Part shown: positions 31,210-38,301 of the stretch, in pieces | Position numbering within the stretch: the first letter of the stretch is position 1 | Layout: each line of letters opens with the position of its first letter | Made by a program: the position numbers and the translations under genes | Assembly: GCA_964460185.1 (NCBI GenBank) | Contig: CAYWTM010000021.1 | Location: forward strand, 1-38,301 | DNA from: JAVJPJ01 sp040217295 | Lineage (GTDB): Bacteria > Pseudomonadota > Alphaproteobacteria > Rhodobacterales > Rhodobacteraceae | Length of the DNA stretch: 38,301 nucleotides | Direction: 5' to 3' | Notes under the pieces: model-generated | Database searches by the model: none | Seen by the model: the letters and a program-made list of their open reading frames with translations, nothing else | Told to the model about the DNA's origin: nothing

Positions 31210-31890
31210 ATGGGAAATGAACTGGCTGGCATCGCCAGAGGCGGGGTGTTGCGGGTCGCGATCAACACCGGCAACCGGGCCTTGGTGCAGAGTGACGGCG
31301 ACACGCTCGGCGGGGTCAGCCCGGCGCTTGGGCGGCGACTGGCCGACCGCCTCGGCGCGCGGTTCGAGCCTGTCATCTATACGGGTGCCGGCAAGGTCTT
31401 TGCCGATGCCGGGCACGACAAGTGGGATGTCGGATTTCTGGCAATCGACGAAACCCGCGCGAAAGAAATCAGCTTTACCCGGCCCTACCATGTCATCGAG
31501 GCAACCTATGCGGTGCGCAGCGGGTCAGGGTTTCACGACGTGGATGATGCCGATCGTGAGGGCGTGCATATTCTGACTGCGACAGGGTCGGCTTATGACA
31601 TGTACCTGACGGCCAACCTCAAGAACGCGCAGTTGGAACATTCCGGCACTCCGTTCGAGAGTTTCGAGGAATTCCGCAACGGTCGCTGCGATCTTGTCGG
31701 GGGCGTCCGGGCGTCGCTGGAGCGGTATTTCGCGGATGACCCCGGGTTTCGGATCCTTCCGGGTGTCCTGACGCGGGTGTCACAGGCCATGGTGTTGCCC
31801 GGTCGTGACAATCCGATGATCGCGGCGCTGGACCGGTTTGTGACCGAGGCGGTCGAGGACGGCTTCGTGTCCAGTCAGGTGCAGGGTTAG
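31210..31890 (+). CDS. family-3 solute-binding-like protein without signal peptide
   Basis: A 226-aa protein with the periplasmic binding protein type 2 fold (SBP_bac_3): GVLRVAINTGNRALVQ at the N-terminus, GVSPALGRRLADRLGARFEPV, WDVGFLAIDETRAKEISFTRPYHVIEATYAV, and later DLVGGVRASLERYFAD. These match amino-acid ABC receptors. But ATG 31210 (GGGGGAT upstream) leaves no signal peptide, and the 23 codons upstream in frame do not form one either (they are Arg-rich). No ABC permease or ATPase is adjacent. It may be a cytoplasmic enzyme-like or ligand-sensing protein (compare cyclohexadienyl dehydratase-like proteins) rather than a transporter part. Confidence 0.75.
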   Translation: MGNELAGIARGGVLRVAINTGNRALVQSDGDTLGGVSPALGRRLADRLGARFEPVIYTGAGKVFADAGHDKWDVGFLAIDETRAKEISFTRPYHVIEATYAVRSGSGFHDVDDADREGVHILTATGSAYDMYLTANLKNAQLEHSGTPFESFEEFRNGRCDLVGGVRASLERYFADDPGFRILPGVLTRVSQAMVLPGRDNPMIAALDRFVTEAVEDGFVSSQVQG

Positions 31891-31917
31891 CGGCGCGTTT
31901 CTGCAAACCGCAATCGT

Positions 31918-32793
31918 TCAGCCGAAATCCCACCGTCGCAGCAGCCAATACCATTGTTCCGGGTTCGCCATGATCTGCCGGGACAGGCTGTCATTGAAGG
32001 CCCGGGTCATGGTGATGCTGTCGGAATGGGGAATCGGCGCTTCGAAGACCACGTCAAAGGCGTTCCCGTCGTCGGCGCGAATGCCATAGGCTGGGATCAT
32101 GGGCAGATCATATTTGAGCGCAAGCTGCGCCGCCGACACGGACGTCATGGCATCGATCCCCAGAAACGGGATTCGCACGCCTTCCGCGTATTTTTCATCC
32201 AGCAAGATCGACATGATCCCGCCATCCCTGACGCGGCGCACCAGCGCCCTGGTTCCCAGGTGGCCGGTCGCGAGGATCGGCCGTCCCCCGGCCTCGATCC
32301 CGGCGAGGATCCGGCGCTCGTAATGGCGGTTCTTTTGGGGTCGATACACGGCCCCGCTTTCAAGCCCATGTATCTTGATGGCGGACCGGATGGCCTCCCA
32401 CTGTCCGAAATGGCCCGACACGATGATCGCGCCCTTGCCGGCGGCCTGCGCGTCCTTCAGGGCGTCAAGACCGGGGCCCGAGACCCTGAATTTCTGATGC
32501 TGGGTCTGAAACTCGGCAAGGTGGTAGATTTCGAACAGGGTGCGGCCCATGTGGCGGCCCATGTCCTGGCCCAGTCTCGCGCGCGCGCGCCGGGGCATGT
32601 CGGGAAAGACCCGTCTGGCTTCGCGGCCGAACCGGAGCCTTGCCGGCGGGTACCACCGCATGACGGTTCCGCAGGCCGTTCCCAAGGCGCGCGACCGCAG
32701 ATCGAAGGCCCGCCAACGATTGACGGTCAGCATGGACCACAAGGGAAAATACCTTGCGTGATGGAGAACGGATTTCAAGGAAGTAGATCGCAT
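31918..32793 (-). CDS. LpxL/HtrB-type lipid A lauroyltransferase family protein
   Basis: A 291-aa member of the LPLAT family (LpxL/LpxM), membrane-associated acyltransferases adding secondary acyl chains to lipid A. The catalytic HX4E is H128-FGQW-E133 within IVSGHFGQWEA. The lid/end motif NPEQWYWLLRRW at the C-terminus is diagnostic. ILLDEKYAEGVRIPFLG is the third conserved block. The first 30 residues hold a moderately hydrophobic stretch, but no clear N-terminal helix as in E. coli LpxL. Which acyl chain it adds is not predictable. Convergent with the SBP gene (27 bp apart). Confidence 0.87.
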   Translation of the reverse strand: MRSTSLKSVLHHARYFPLWSMLTVNRWRAFDLRSRALGTACGTVMRWYPPARLRFGREARRVFPDMPRRARARLGQDMGRHMGRTLFEIYHLAEFQTQHQKFRVSGPGLDALKDAQAAGKGAIIVSGHFGQWEAIRSAIKIHGLESGAVYRPQKNRHYERRILAGIEAGGRPILATGHLGTRALVRRVRDGGIMSILLDEKYAEGVRIPFLGIDAMTSVSAAQLALKYDLPMIPAYGIRADDGNAFDVVFEAPIPHSDSITMTRAFNDSLSRQIMANPEQWYWLLRRWDFG

Positions 32794-33101
32794 GGCCCTG
32801 TATCCTCGCCTTCCGGGGCAATGCCAATCGAAAACGGCAGGGAAGGGTGGCGGTATCCGCTTGCGCCGGCCCCGGTGCGGGAGGTCGCGGGCCCTCGCTC
32901 GCCATGCTCGGGATCGAGCAATTTTACAAGCTTCTGTTATAAAAAGATAATCAGAGCTTCGTTAACTACTTGGCAAGCGTGGAGCGGCGAGCATCGGGCG
33001 TCTGGCGCCGGTGGTCGTTTTTGGGGCTCTGCGAGGAGGTACATCCGCAAGCCTGCGCCGATGCGCGACGTGCTGTGGATTTTCGCCCCGCCATACGCAG
33101 C
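32794..33101. other. 308-bp gap with AT-rich hairpin
   Basis: Between the acyltransferase start and the GntR stop. The stretch 32,920-32,975 is A+T-rich against a GC-rich background and contains an imperfect hairpin: AAGCTTCTG (32928-32936) with CAGAGCTT (32952-32959), one T bulged, loop of 15 nt including TTATAAAAAGATAAT. It may hold the acyltransferase promoter (TATAAC on the minus strand). I see no gene or known RNA in the remainder. Confidence 0.35.
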
Positions 33102-33758
33102 TTACTGCATGGCATTGATCGTATGCTCCAGACCGCCCTTGATGTGCGTCTTGAGGATCTCCGATGCGCCATCGGCATCGCGCGTCAAGGCGCGGTCCAG
33201 CATCGCGCGATGCTCTTCTGCAGCGACATCTCCCCGATTTGTCAGAACGAGCATCTGGTAGCGAAGATATTTTTCGTAGAGCGTCGCATGGAGCGACAAC
33301 AAGTTGGCCGACTGGCAGTTCGAGATCAGGGCCTGATGGAATTCCAAATCATAGCGCTTCCAGGTCTCCTTCTGGCTGTCGTCCCCATCGGCGAGCTGTT
33401 GTTCCATGAGGTGCAACTTGTGGTGGGCTGCCACGACGCGGCCTTCCCATTCGGTGTCCCCGTTCATGATCGATTGGCGCAGGGCATGGCATTCCAGCAA
33501 GATGCGCAAATCCGCGATCTCTTGCAGATCGTCGCCTGAGACCGGCGTCACGAAAAACCCGCGCTGCTCGGGTGCATCGACAAAACCCTCACTGGCAAGA
33601 CGGTTCAACGTTTCACGCAAGGTCGAGAGGCTGGTCTTGTAGCGCTGTTTCAGGTCACCGAGCTTGATCTTTGAGCCCGGCGGCAGGATGCCGAACACGA
33701 TGTCGTGCTTGATCTGGTGGTAGGTCGTGGCGCCGATGGTCTGTCCGATGCGCTGCAT
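33102..33758 (-). CDS. GntR/FCD-family transcriptional regulator
   Basis: A 218-aa regulator of the FadR/FCD branch of GntR. The winged helix is at about 10-75: TYHQIKHDIVFGILPPGSKIKLGDLKQRYKTSLSTLRETLNRLASEGFV, with the recognition helix at SLSTLRETLNRL. The FCD ligand domain (about 80-210) has ERRILLEC-like ADLRILLECHAL, YDLEFHQALISNC (metal Asp/His) and EEHRAMLDAL-type EEHRAMLDRAL. It is divergent from the dehydrogenase gene. Two matching palindromes, at 33,845 and 35,012, are its probable operators. The effector is likely the sugar acid or metabolite handled by the adjacent genes. Confidence 0.9.
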   Translation of the reverse strand: MQRIGQTIGATTYHQIKHDIVFGILPPGSKIKLGDLKQRYKTSLSTLRETLNRLASEGFVDAPEQRGFFVTPVSGDDLQEIADLRILLECHALRQSIMNGDTEWEGRVVAAHHKLHLMEQQLADGDDSQKETWKRYDLEFHQALISNCQSANLLSLHATLYEKYLRYQMLVLTNRGDVAAEEHRAMLDRALTRDADGASEILKTHIKGGLEHTINAMQ

Positions 33759-33844
33759 GGTGTGTATCTGCTTTTCCGCGTTTCATCAGGCGTCGGTTGG
33801 TGCACGAACCCCGACCACCACAAAGAACATTGCAGTTTTTTTGA

Positions 33845-33861
33845 AAAATACCAGATATTCT
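33845..33861. promoter_or_regulatory. GntR operator candidate 1
   Basis: AAAATACCAGATATTCT matches the perfect palindrome at 35,012 at 15 of 17 positions. It sits in the divergent gntR-dehydrogenase region, 72 bp before the dehydrogenase start and 87 bp before the gntR start, where it could control both directions. Confidence 0.6.
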
Positions 33862-33932
33862 TGACCTTATCAATCTGGAAGCGCATTCCTTGGGCTGTGT
33901 CCGATCATGGCAGGCGTCAAAGGAGCCGTGAC

Positions 33933-35006
33933 ATGCGCCCGATAAAACTTGCCATTTGTGGCTATGGCCTGGTTGGTCAACGGCATGTCACCGCTGCGCG
34001 GCACGTCGATGGTGTTGTTCTGGACCATGCCGTTGAACCCGCTGACGCAGGGCGTGAAGCGGCCACGCGCGCGGGGCTGACCTGTTACCACGATCTCGAC
34101 GCCTTGATGGCTGCGACCAAGATCGACGGGCTTGTCATCGCAACGCCCACGTCGCTCCATCGCGAGCAAACGCTTGCGGCGCTCCAACATGGGTGCCCGG
34201 TGCTGGTTGAAAAGCCGATCACCACGACCTCGGACGAGGCCCGCGCGATCGTAGCGGCCGTAAAGACCAGCGGCGTGCCAGTTCTTGTCGGGCATCACCG
34301 CCGCCACAACCCTCTGATCCAAAAGGCCAGGCAGATGATTGCTGCGGGGCAGGTGGGCGATATCCGGGCCGTGCAGGCCACCTGCTGGTTCTACAAGCCC
34401 GACCACTATTTTGACACCGCACCCTGGCGCAAGGAACGCGGGGCGGGGCCGGTGTCGGTCAATCTCGTGCATGATATCGACCTGATCCGCCATCTGTGCG
34501 GAGAGGTTGAAAGCGTATCCGCCCATGCCGCCCCGTCGCGGCGTGGCTTTGCCAACGAAGATGTCGCCGCCGCCGTCCTGACCCTTACCAATGGCGCCAT
34601 CGCGACGATCAGCGTGTCCGACAGCTCGGTCGCCCCGTGGAGTTGGGAGATGACGTCCGGCGAATACCCGATCTACCCGCATACCGATCAAAGCTGCTAC
34701 CTGATCGGCGGCTCACGCGGCGCTCTTTCGCTACCCGACCTCAAACTCTGGCGCCATCACGGTGAACAGCCGGATTGGTGGGCGCCGATCTCGGCTGTTG
34801 CCGGGGGCTACGTGCACTCGGACCCGCTGGTCAATCAGATCCGCCATTTTCGCGATATGATCCATGGAGCGAGCGATCCACTCGTATCCGCCGAAGAAGG
34901 CTTGCTCAGTCTCAGGGCGGTCGAAGCGATCCAGATGTCCGCTGCAAAGAACGGTTTGCCGGTTCTCATCGATCCAACCGACGCTTCGGACCAGATCGCA
35001 TCATGA
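33933..35006 (+). CDS. Gfo/Idh/MocA-family oxidoreductase
   Basis: A 357-aa NAD(P)-dependent dehydrogenase. The Rossmann GxGxxG is at ICGYGLVGQRH (about 8-18); the EKP motif (VLVEKPI, about 88-94) and the catalytic His in VNLVHDIDLIRHL (about 174-186) are as in sugar and inositol dehydrogenases. Such enzymes oxidise sugars, polyols or uronates. ATG 33933 has AAAGGAG 7 nt upstream; the frame is open further upstream but passes through the operator and is unlikely to be coding. It is the first gene of the catabolic locus, 101 bp before the TRAP receptor gene. Confidence 0.9.
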   Translation: MRPIKLAICGYGLVGQRHVTAARHVDGVVLDHAVEPADAGREAATRAGLTCYHDLDALMAATKIDGLVIATPTSLHREQTLAALQHGCPVLVEKPITTTSDEARAIVAAVKTSGVPVLVGHHRRHNPLIQKARQMIAAGQVGDIRAVQATCWFYKPDHYFDTAPWRKERGAGPVSVNLVHDIDLIRHLCGEVESVSAHAAPSRRGFANEDVAAAVLTLTNGAIATISVSDSSVAPWSWEMTSGEYPIYPHTDQSCYLIGGSRGALSLPDLKLWRHHGEQPDWWAPISAVAGGYVHSDPLVNQIRHFRDMIHGASDPLVSAEEGLLSLRAVEAIQMSAAKNGLPVLIDPTDASDQIAS

Positions 35007-35011
35007 TTTCA

Positions 35012-35028
35012 AAAATATCAGATATTTT
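35012..35028. promoter_or_regulatory. GntR operator candidate 2
   Basis: AAAATATCAGATATTTT is a perfect 17-bp palindrome (8-bp arms, central A). It lies just past the dehydrogenase stop and 80 bp before the TRAP receptor start. Its near-copy at 33,845 makes chance unlikely. Suggests the TRAP genes have a promoter of their own under the same repressor. Confidence 0.7.
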
Positions 35029-35107
35029 CAGAAAAATCTTGTGATGCGGGTGATTTTCGGCATCATGCATCTAAAAAAATCAATATTGATCACTTAGGGA
35101 GGACCAG

Positions 35108-36121
35108 ATGATCACCAAACTCAGCCGCCGTGCGGCCATCTCAACCGTTGCCGCCATTGGTATTCTCGCCAGCGCCGGTTCGGCAGCGCTGGCCGATGGC
35201 CACCTGACCGAGCTGCGCCTTTCGATGTCCGGTTCGGAAACCGACCAGCGCTCCGTCGCCATGGCCGAAGTCTTCGGACCGGCCGTATCGGAGTTCGCCA
35301 GCTACGCGCCCGCATACAACGCAACGCTCTTCGCGCAGGGCACCGAGCTCGAAGCGATCAGCCGTGGCAACCTCGAGATGTCGATTGCCTCCGCGCAGGA
35401 ACTGGCGCAATTCTTCCCCGAGTTCTCGATCTTCACCGCCGGCTACGTCCACCAGGACGCCGCGCACCAGGTCGCGGTCTTCAATGATCCGCTGATGGAT
35501 CCGTTCAAGCAGACAGTTCTGGACGAGCTTGGCGTCCGCCTGTTGTCGGTGATGTATCTGGGCCGCCGCCACGTGAACCTGCGCCAATGCCCCGATGAAC
35601 TGACCGTGACCACACCGGACGATCTGGACGGCGTGAACCTGCGGATGCCCGGCACCGACGCGTGGCAGTTCCTTGGTGCGGCGCTTGGTGCGTCACCGAC
35701 CCCGATGTCCTTCTCCGAGGTCTACACCGCGCTGTCCACCGGCGCCGTGGACGGGCAGGACAATCCGCTTCCGACTGTCGTGGACGCCCGTTTCTACGAA
35801 GTGACCTGCCAGATCGCGTTGACCTCACACCTTGTCGACCTGAACTACATCGTGATCTCCGAGGAAGTGTTTCAATCCTTCACGCCGGAGCAGCAGGCCG
35901 TCGTGCAGCAGGCCGCCGATGACGCGGCGCAGCTTGGCCGTGAGCGCCAGCTGGCACTTGAAGCGGAGCTTGGTGCGTTCCTCGAGGAAAACGGCCTGAC
36001 CCTCTACGAACCGGACCTGGCCGCCTTCCGCACGGCCGTGCAGGCCGCCTATCTCGACAGCGAATTCGCCGAGACATGGCCCGAGGGTGTGCTTGAGCAG
36101 ATCAACGCGCTCGGCAACTGA
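35108..36121 (+). CDS. dctP: TRAP transporter substrate-binding protein (DctP)
   Basis: A 337-aa periplasmic receptor. Signal peptide: residues 1-29 (MITKLSRRAAISTVAAIGIL then ASAGSAALA), possibly twin-arginine type (SRRAA). The DctP fold appears as ELRLSMSGSETDQRS, FAQGTELEAISRGNLEMSIASA, the block LLSVMYLGRRHVNLRQCP, and GVNLRMPGTDAWQFLGAALGASPTPMSFSEVYTALSTGAVDGQDNPL (about 177-221), which holds the conserved Arg that pairs with substrate carboxylate. So an organic or sugar acid is expected. GGGAGGACC precedes ATG. First gene of dctP-dctQ-dctM. Confidence 0.93.
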   Translation: MITKLSRRAAISTVAAIGILASAGSAALADGHLTELRLSMSGSETDQRSVAMAEVFGPAVSEFASYAPAYNATLFAQGTELEAISRGNLEMSIASAQELAQFFPEFSIFTAGYVHQDAAHQVAVFNDPLMDPFKQTVLDELGVRLLSVMYLGRRHVNLRQCPDELTVTTPDDLDGVNLRMPGTDAWQFLGAALGASPTPMSFSEVYTALSTGAVDGQDNPLPTVVDARFYEVTCQIALTSHLVDLNYIVISEEVFQSFTPEQQAVVQQAADDAAQLGRERQLALEAELGAFLEENGLTLYEPDLAAFRTAVQAAYLDSEFAETWPEGVLEQINALGN

Positions 36122-36149
36122 TCGACGGCAAACAAGGGTGGAGAAGACC

Positions 36150-36761
36150 GTGTTTGCGAAACTGAAATCCGGGTTCTCCGCCCTCACCAACTCCATCGCC
36201 GCAGCCTTGCTTGCGGCGATGTTTCTTGCTTTCCTGCTGCAAGTCGGTTCCCGCTACATGCCGCGCGTTCTTGACGGGCTTGGAATCAGCGGGCGGTTTC
36301 CCGTGCTCGACGCCATCGAACCGCTCGGTTGGACGCTGGAGCTGTGCCTGATCCTGTGGGTCTGGATCGTGTTTTTTGGCTGTGCCTTCAACGTACGCGA
36401 GAAAGATCATGTCACTTTCGACATCTTCTACCTTGCTGCCGGCGCGCGCGTGCGGCGCATCATGGCGCTGGTCACCGCTGCGGCGATCGTGGCCGGTATG
36501 ATCTGGGCCTTCCTTCCGACATGGGACTACATCGATTTCATGCGGATGCGGCGCACCTCGACCGTTGAAAACCCGGTCACCGGGGACCGCATTCGACTGA
36601 AGTGGATCTTCATCATCTACATGGTTTTCATGGCTGCGCTGATCCTGCGCTATGGCTGGCGTTTCATCGTAACGTGGCGCGATGGTGCGCCCGACGACCA
36701 CCATCTGGTCGATCACGACCCAGAGCCACCCGCCATTCGCCACGGGGATGATGCGGTATGA
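36150..36761 (+). CDS. dctQ: TRAP transporter small permease (DctQ)
   Basis: A 203-aa four-helix membrane protein of the DctQ family. Hydrophobic segments: about 13-32, 60-84 (LGWTLELCLILWVWIVFFGCAF), 103-122 and 150-167. The pair W-x-x-F-x-G-C-A-F-N-V-R-E-x-D-H-V is the family hallmark. It bridges receptor and large permease. GTG 36150 with GGAG eight nt upstream is used; it overlaps the next gene by ATGA. A His/Asp-rich C-terminus (DDHHLVDHDPEPP) is unusually acidic for the family. Confidence 0.9.
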   Translation: MFAKLKSGFSALTNSIAAALLAAMFLAFLLQVGSRYMPRVLDGLGISGRFPVLDAIEPLGWTLELCLILWVWIVFFGCAFNVREKDHVTFDIFYLAAGARVRRIMALVTAAAIVAGMIWAFLPTWDYIDFMRMRRTSTVENPVTGDRIRLKWIFIIYMVFMAALILRYGWRFIVTWRDGAPDDHHLVDHDPEPPAIRHGDDAV

Positions 36762-38053
36762 GTTTCGAGGTTATGGCCTGCCTCGTCACCCTGTTCCTGC
36801 TGGCGGGCATCGGCACTCCAATCGGCTATTCCATCATCCTTGCCGCCCTGGTCTATCTTGGACTCGGCGGGATGGACCTTGCGCTGGCGGGCGAGAAGAT
36901 CATTCAGGGCCTCTACCGCAGCTTCGTGCTGTTGGCGGTTCCGCTCTTCATCGTCGCCGCCAACATCATGAATGCCGGCACGATCTCGGATCGTTTGCTG
37001 AATTTCTGTGTCGCCGCCGTGGGCCGGTTCCGCGGCGGGCTGGGGCATGTGAACGTGGTCGCCTCGCTGATCTTTTCCGGCATGTCCGGGTCCGCCGTCG
37101 CCGATGCTGCCGGGATCGGCAAGATCATCATCCAGATGATGACCAAGGACGGCCGATACGGGCGTGGCTACGCGGCGGCCATCACGGCGGCCTCGGCCAC
37201 CATCGGCCCAATCATTCCACCTTCGATCCCGATGGTTCTTTATGCGCTGGTCTCGCAAAGCTCGATCGGCGCGCTGTTTCTGGCCGGGATCATTCCAGGA
37301 CTGATCATGGGCGTCGTGTTGATGGCGATGAACAGTTATATCGCCCACAAACGCGGTTTCGTATTGGAAGAGCCGGTTCCCCTGCGAGAGTTGCCCCGCA
37401 AGACCGCAAATGCCTTTCCCGCGCTTCTCATGCCGGTGATCCTTCTTTTCGGAATCTATGGCGGCGTCACGACGCCGACCGAAGCCGCCGCAATCGCGGC
37501 TCTTTATGCTCTCTTGCTGGCAGGCCTGTTCTACCGCGCCCTGTCACTGCGGGCACTCTACGAGATCTTCGTCGAAAGCGCCCGGGCCTCCGCCGCCGTT
37601 GGCGTGGTGATCGGCGGCGCATTGATCCTGAACTTCATCGTCGTGAGCGAGAATATCCCCAGCATGGTGGCGGATGCATTGGTCGGGATCGACATGAGCC
37701 CGACCCTCTTCTTGCTGCTGGTCATGCTCCTGGTGCTGCTTCTGGGCTGTGTGCTGGATGCGACGACCATCATTCTCGTTATCGTGCCGCTGTTCATCCC
37801 GGCCTGCCGGGAGCTTGGCATCGACTTGGTTCATTTCGGCGTGCTGGTTGTGGTCAACTCCATGATCGGGCTGATCACCCCGCCCTACGGCATCTTGCTG
37901 TTTGTCATCAATGCCGTCACCGGCATCCCCCTGCGCGAGATCATCGCCGAAATCTGGCCCTTTCTCATCGTCTTGATCGGCGCCCTGCTGCTTCTGGTAT
38001 TCTTCCCGGGGCTCGTGCTGTGGCTGCCGCATCTGCTTGGCTACGGAGGCTGA
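36758..38053 (+). CDS. dctM: TRAP transporter large permease (DctM)
   Basis: A 431-aa integral membrane protein of the DctM family, the transport channel of the sodium-coupled TRAP system. Hallmarks: IGTPIGYSIILAALVYLGLGG, AVPLFIVAANIMNAGTISDRLLNF, NVVASLIFSGMSGSAVADAAGIG, TAASATIGPIIPPSIPMVLYA, GGVTTPTEAAAIAALYALLL, and LGCVLDATTIILVIVPLFIP. About 12 helices, normal length. The next gene starts 4 bp on. Confidence 0.95.
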   Translation: MSFEVMACLVTLFLLAGIGTPIGYSIILAALVYLGLGGMDLALAGEKIIQGLYRSFVLLAVPLFIVAANIMNAGTISDRLLNFCVAAVGRFRGGLGHVNVVASLIFSGMSGSAVADAAGIGKIIIQMMTKDGRYGRGYAAAITAASATIGPIIPPSIPMVLYALVSQSSIGALFLAGIIPGLIMGVVLMAMNSYIAHKRGFVLEEPVPLRELPRKTANAFPALLMPVILLFGIYGGVTTPTEAAAIAALYALLLAGLFYRALSLRALYEIFVESARASAAVGVVIGGALILNFIVVSENIPSMVADALVGIDMSPTLFLLLVMLLVLLLGCVLDATTIILVIVPLFIPACRELGIDLVHFGVLVVVNSMIGLITPPYGILLFVINAVTGIPLREIIAEIWPFLIVLIGALLLLVFFPGLVLWLPHLLGYGG

Positions 38054-38057
38054 TCCC

Positions 38058-38301
38058 ATGTCGTCCATCGATCTTCCCAAGAACCGGTTCAAGGCGCGGC
38101 TACAAGCCGGCGAGGGCCAACTCGGCATCTGGAACACGATCGGCGGAAACACCGTGCCCGAGATGCTCGGCGGGGCGGGCTTCGACTGGGTGCTGGTCGA
38201 TTGCGAGCACGCACCCGTGGAACCGGTCGAGGTGCTGTCGGCGTTGCAGGCCATCGGCCAGAACCCGGATGTGTCGGCGGTGGTTCGGCCGGCCGCGAAC
38301 G
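38058..38301 (+). CDS. HpcH/HpaI-family aldolase, N-terminal part
   Basis: The first 81 codons of a class-II 2-oxo acid aldolase; it runs off the right edge. The translation has FKARLQAGEGQLGIWNTIGG, then AGFDWVLVDCEHAPVEP (about 41-57), with the His (of DxEH) that is the catalytic base. Members split 2-keto-3-deoxy sugar acids or 4-hydroxy-2-oxo acids to pyruvate plus an aldehyde. ATG 38058 lies 4 bp after dctM. With the dehydrogenase and TRAP genes, it suggests a pathway for an aldonic or uronic acid. Confidence 0.85.
   Translation, partial: MSSIDLPKNRFKARLQAGEGQLGIWNTIGGNTVPEMLGGAGFDWVLVDCEHAPVEPVEVLSALQAIGQNPDVSAVVRPAAN

Noticed and set aside
1..38301. CRISPR array, prophage, transposase or tRNA genes
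   Set aside because: No regularly spaced repeats, integrase, transposase, phage structural genes or cloverleaf sequences were found by reading.

Overview
The window is GC-rich alphaproteobacterial chromosome, almost certainly Rhodobacterales (Roseobacter group). The evidence is the gene set (an RpoE-ChrR singlet-oxygen sigma/anti-sigma pair with its FAD oxidoreductase/DUF1365/MFS/SDR operon, YhhQ, TRAP transporter, HemF, a perfect FNR box), the codon usage, and a proteome resembling Rhodobacter and Ruegeria. I see no tRNA, rRNA, CRISPR array, prophage or insertion sequence. Most of it is ordinary core genome in short operons.

Layout. 1-1,540 (minus strand): edge of a ParDE toxin-antitoxin pair, a small cupin, an eroded fragment of the arfB 3' end, and intact arfB. 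1,570-2,460: an 18-codon ORF with its own promoter, an unusually complete Shine-Dalgarno and a terminator, then yhhQ preceded by what reads as a class-I preQ1 riboswitch. 2,616-7,324 (minus): aromatic aminotransferase, GNAT, mercaptopyruvate sulfurtransferase, smpB, trmO and dapA. 7,538-13,214: lytic transglycosylase, a D,D-carboxypeptidase with a SPOR-like tail, hemF, and two tandem Prx5-type peroxiredoxins. 13,298-19,823 (plus): FAD reductase, rsmD, a HAD phosphatase, two tandem secreted 108-aa proteins of unknown function, recQ and yaaA. 19,820-21,656 (minus): homogentisate dioxygenase overlapping two small membrane-protein genes, with a palindromic operator upstream.

21,843-27,326 is the oxidative-stress module. 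rpoE-chrR runs left and an FAD oxidoreductase/DUF1365/MFS/SDR operon runs right. Between them are two divergent promoters of one architecture (TGATCY, 18 bp, TAAC). This ChrR lacks both cysteines of the usual zinc motif in its anti-sigma domain but keeps all four cupin metal ligands. A DUF3775 gene behind a perfect FNR box follows.

27,742-32,793 is mixed: histidine phosphatase, a 54-aa membrane protein, M20-type amidohydrolase, MFS transporter, a substrate-binding protein without signal peptide, and an LpxL-type acyltransferase. 33,102 to the end is a catabolic locus: a GntR/FCD regulator, a Gfo/Idh/MocA dehydrogenase, a three-part TRAP transporter and the start of an HpcH/HpaI aldolase. Two near-identical 17-bp palindromes lie upstream of the dehydrogenase and of the transporter. 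The best candidates for something undescribed are the 18-codon gene whose 3' UTR resembles an interrupted 16S 3' end, the preQ1 switch in this lineage, the cysteine-less ChrR and the duplicated secreted proteins.
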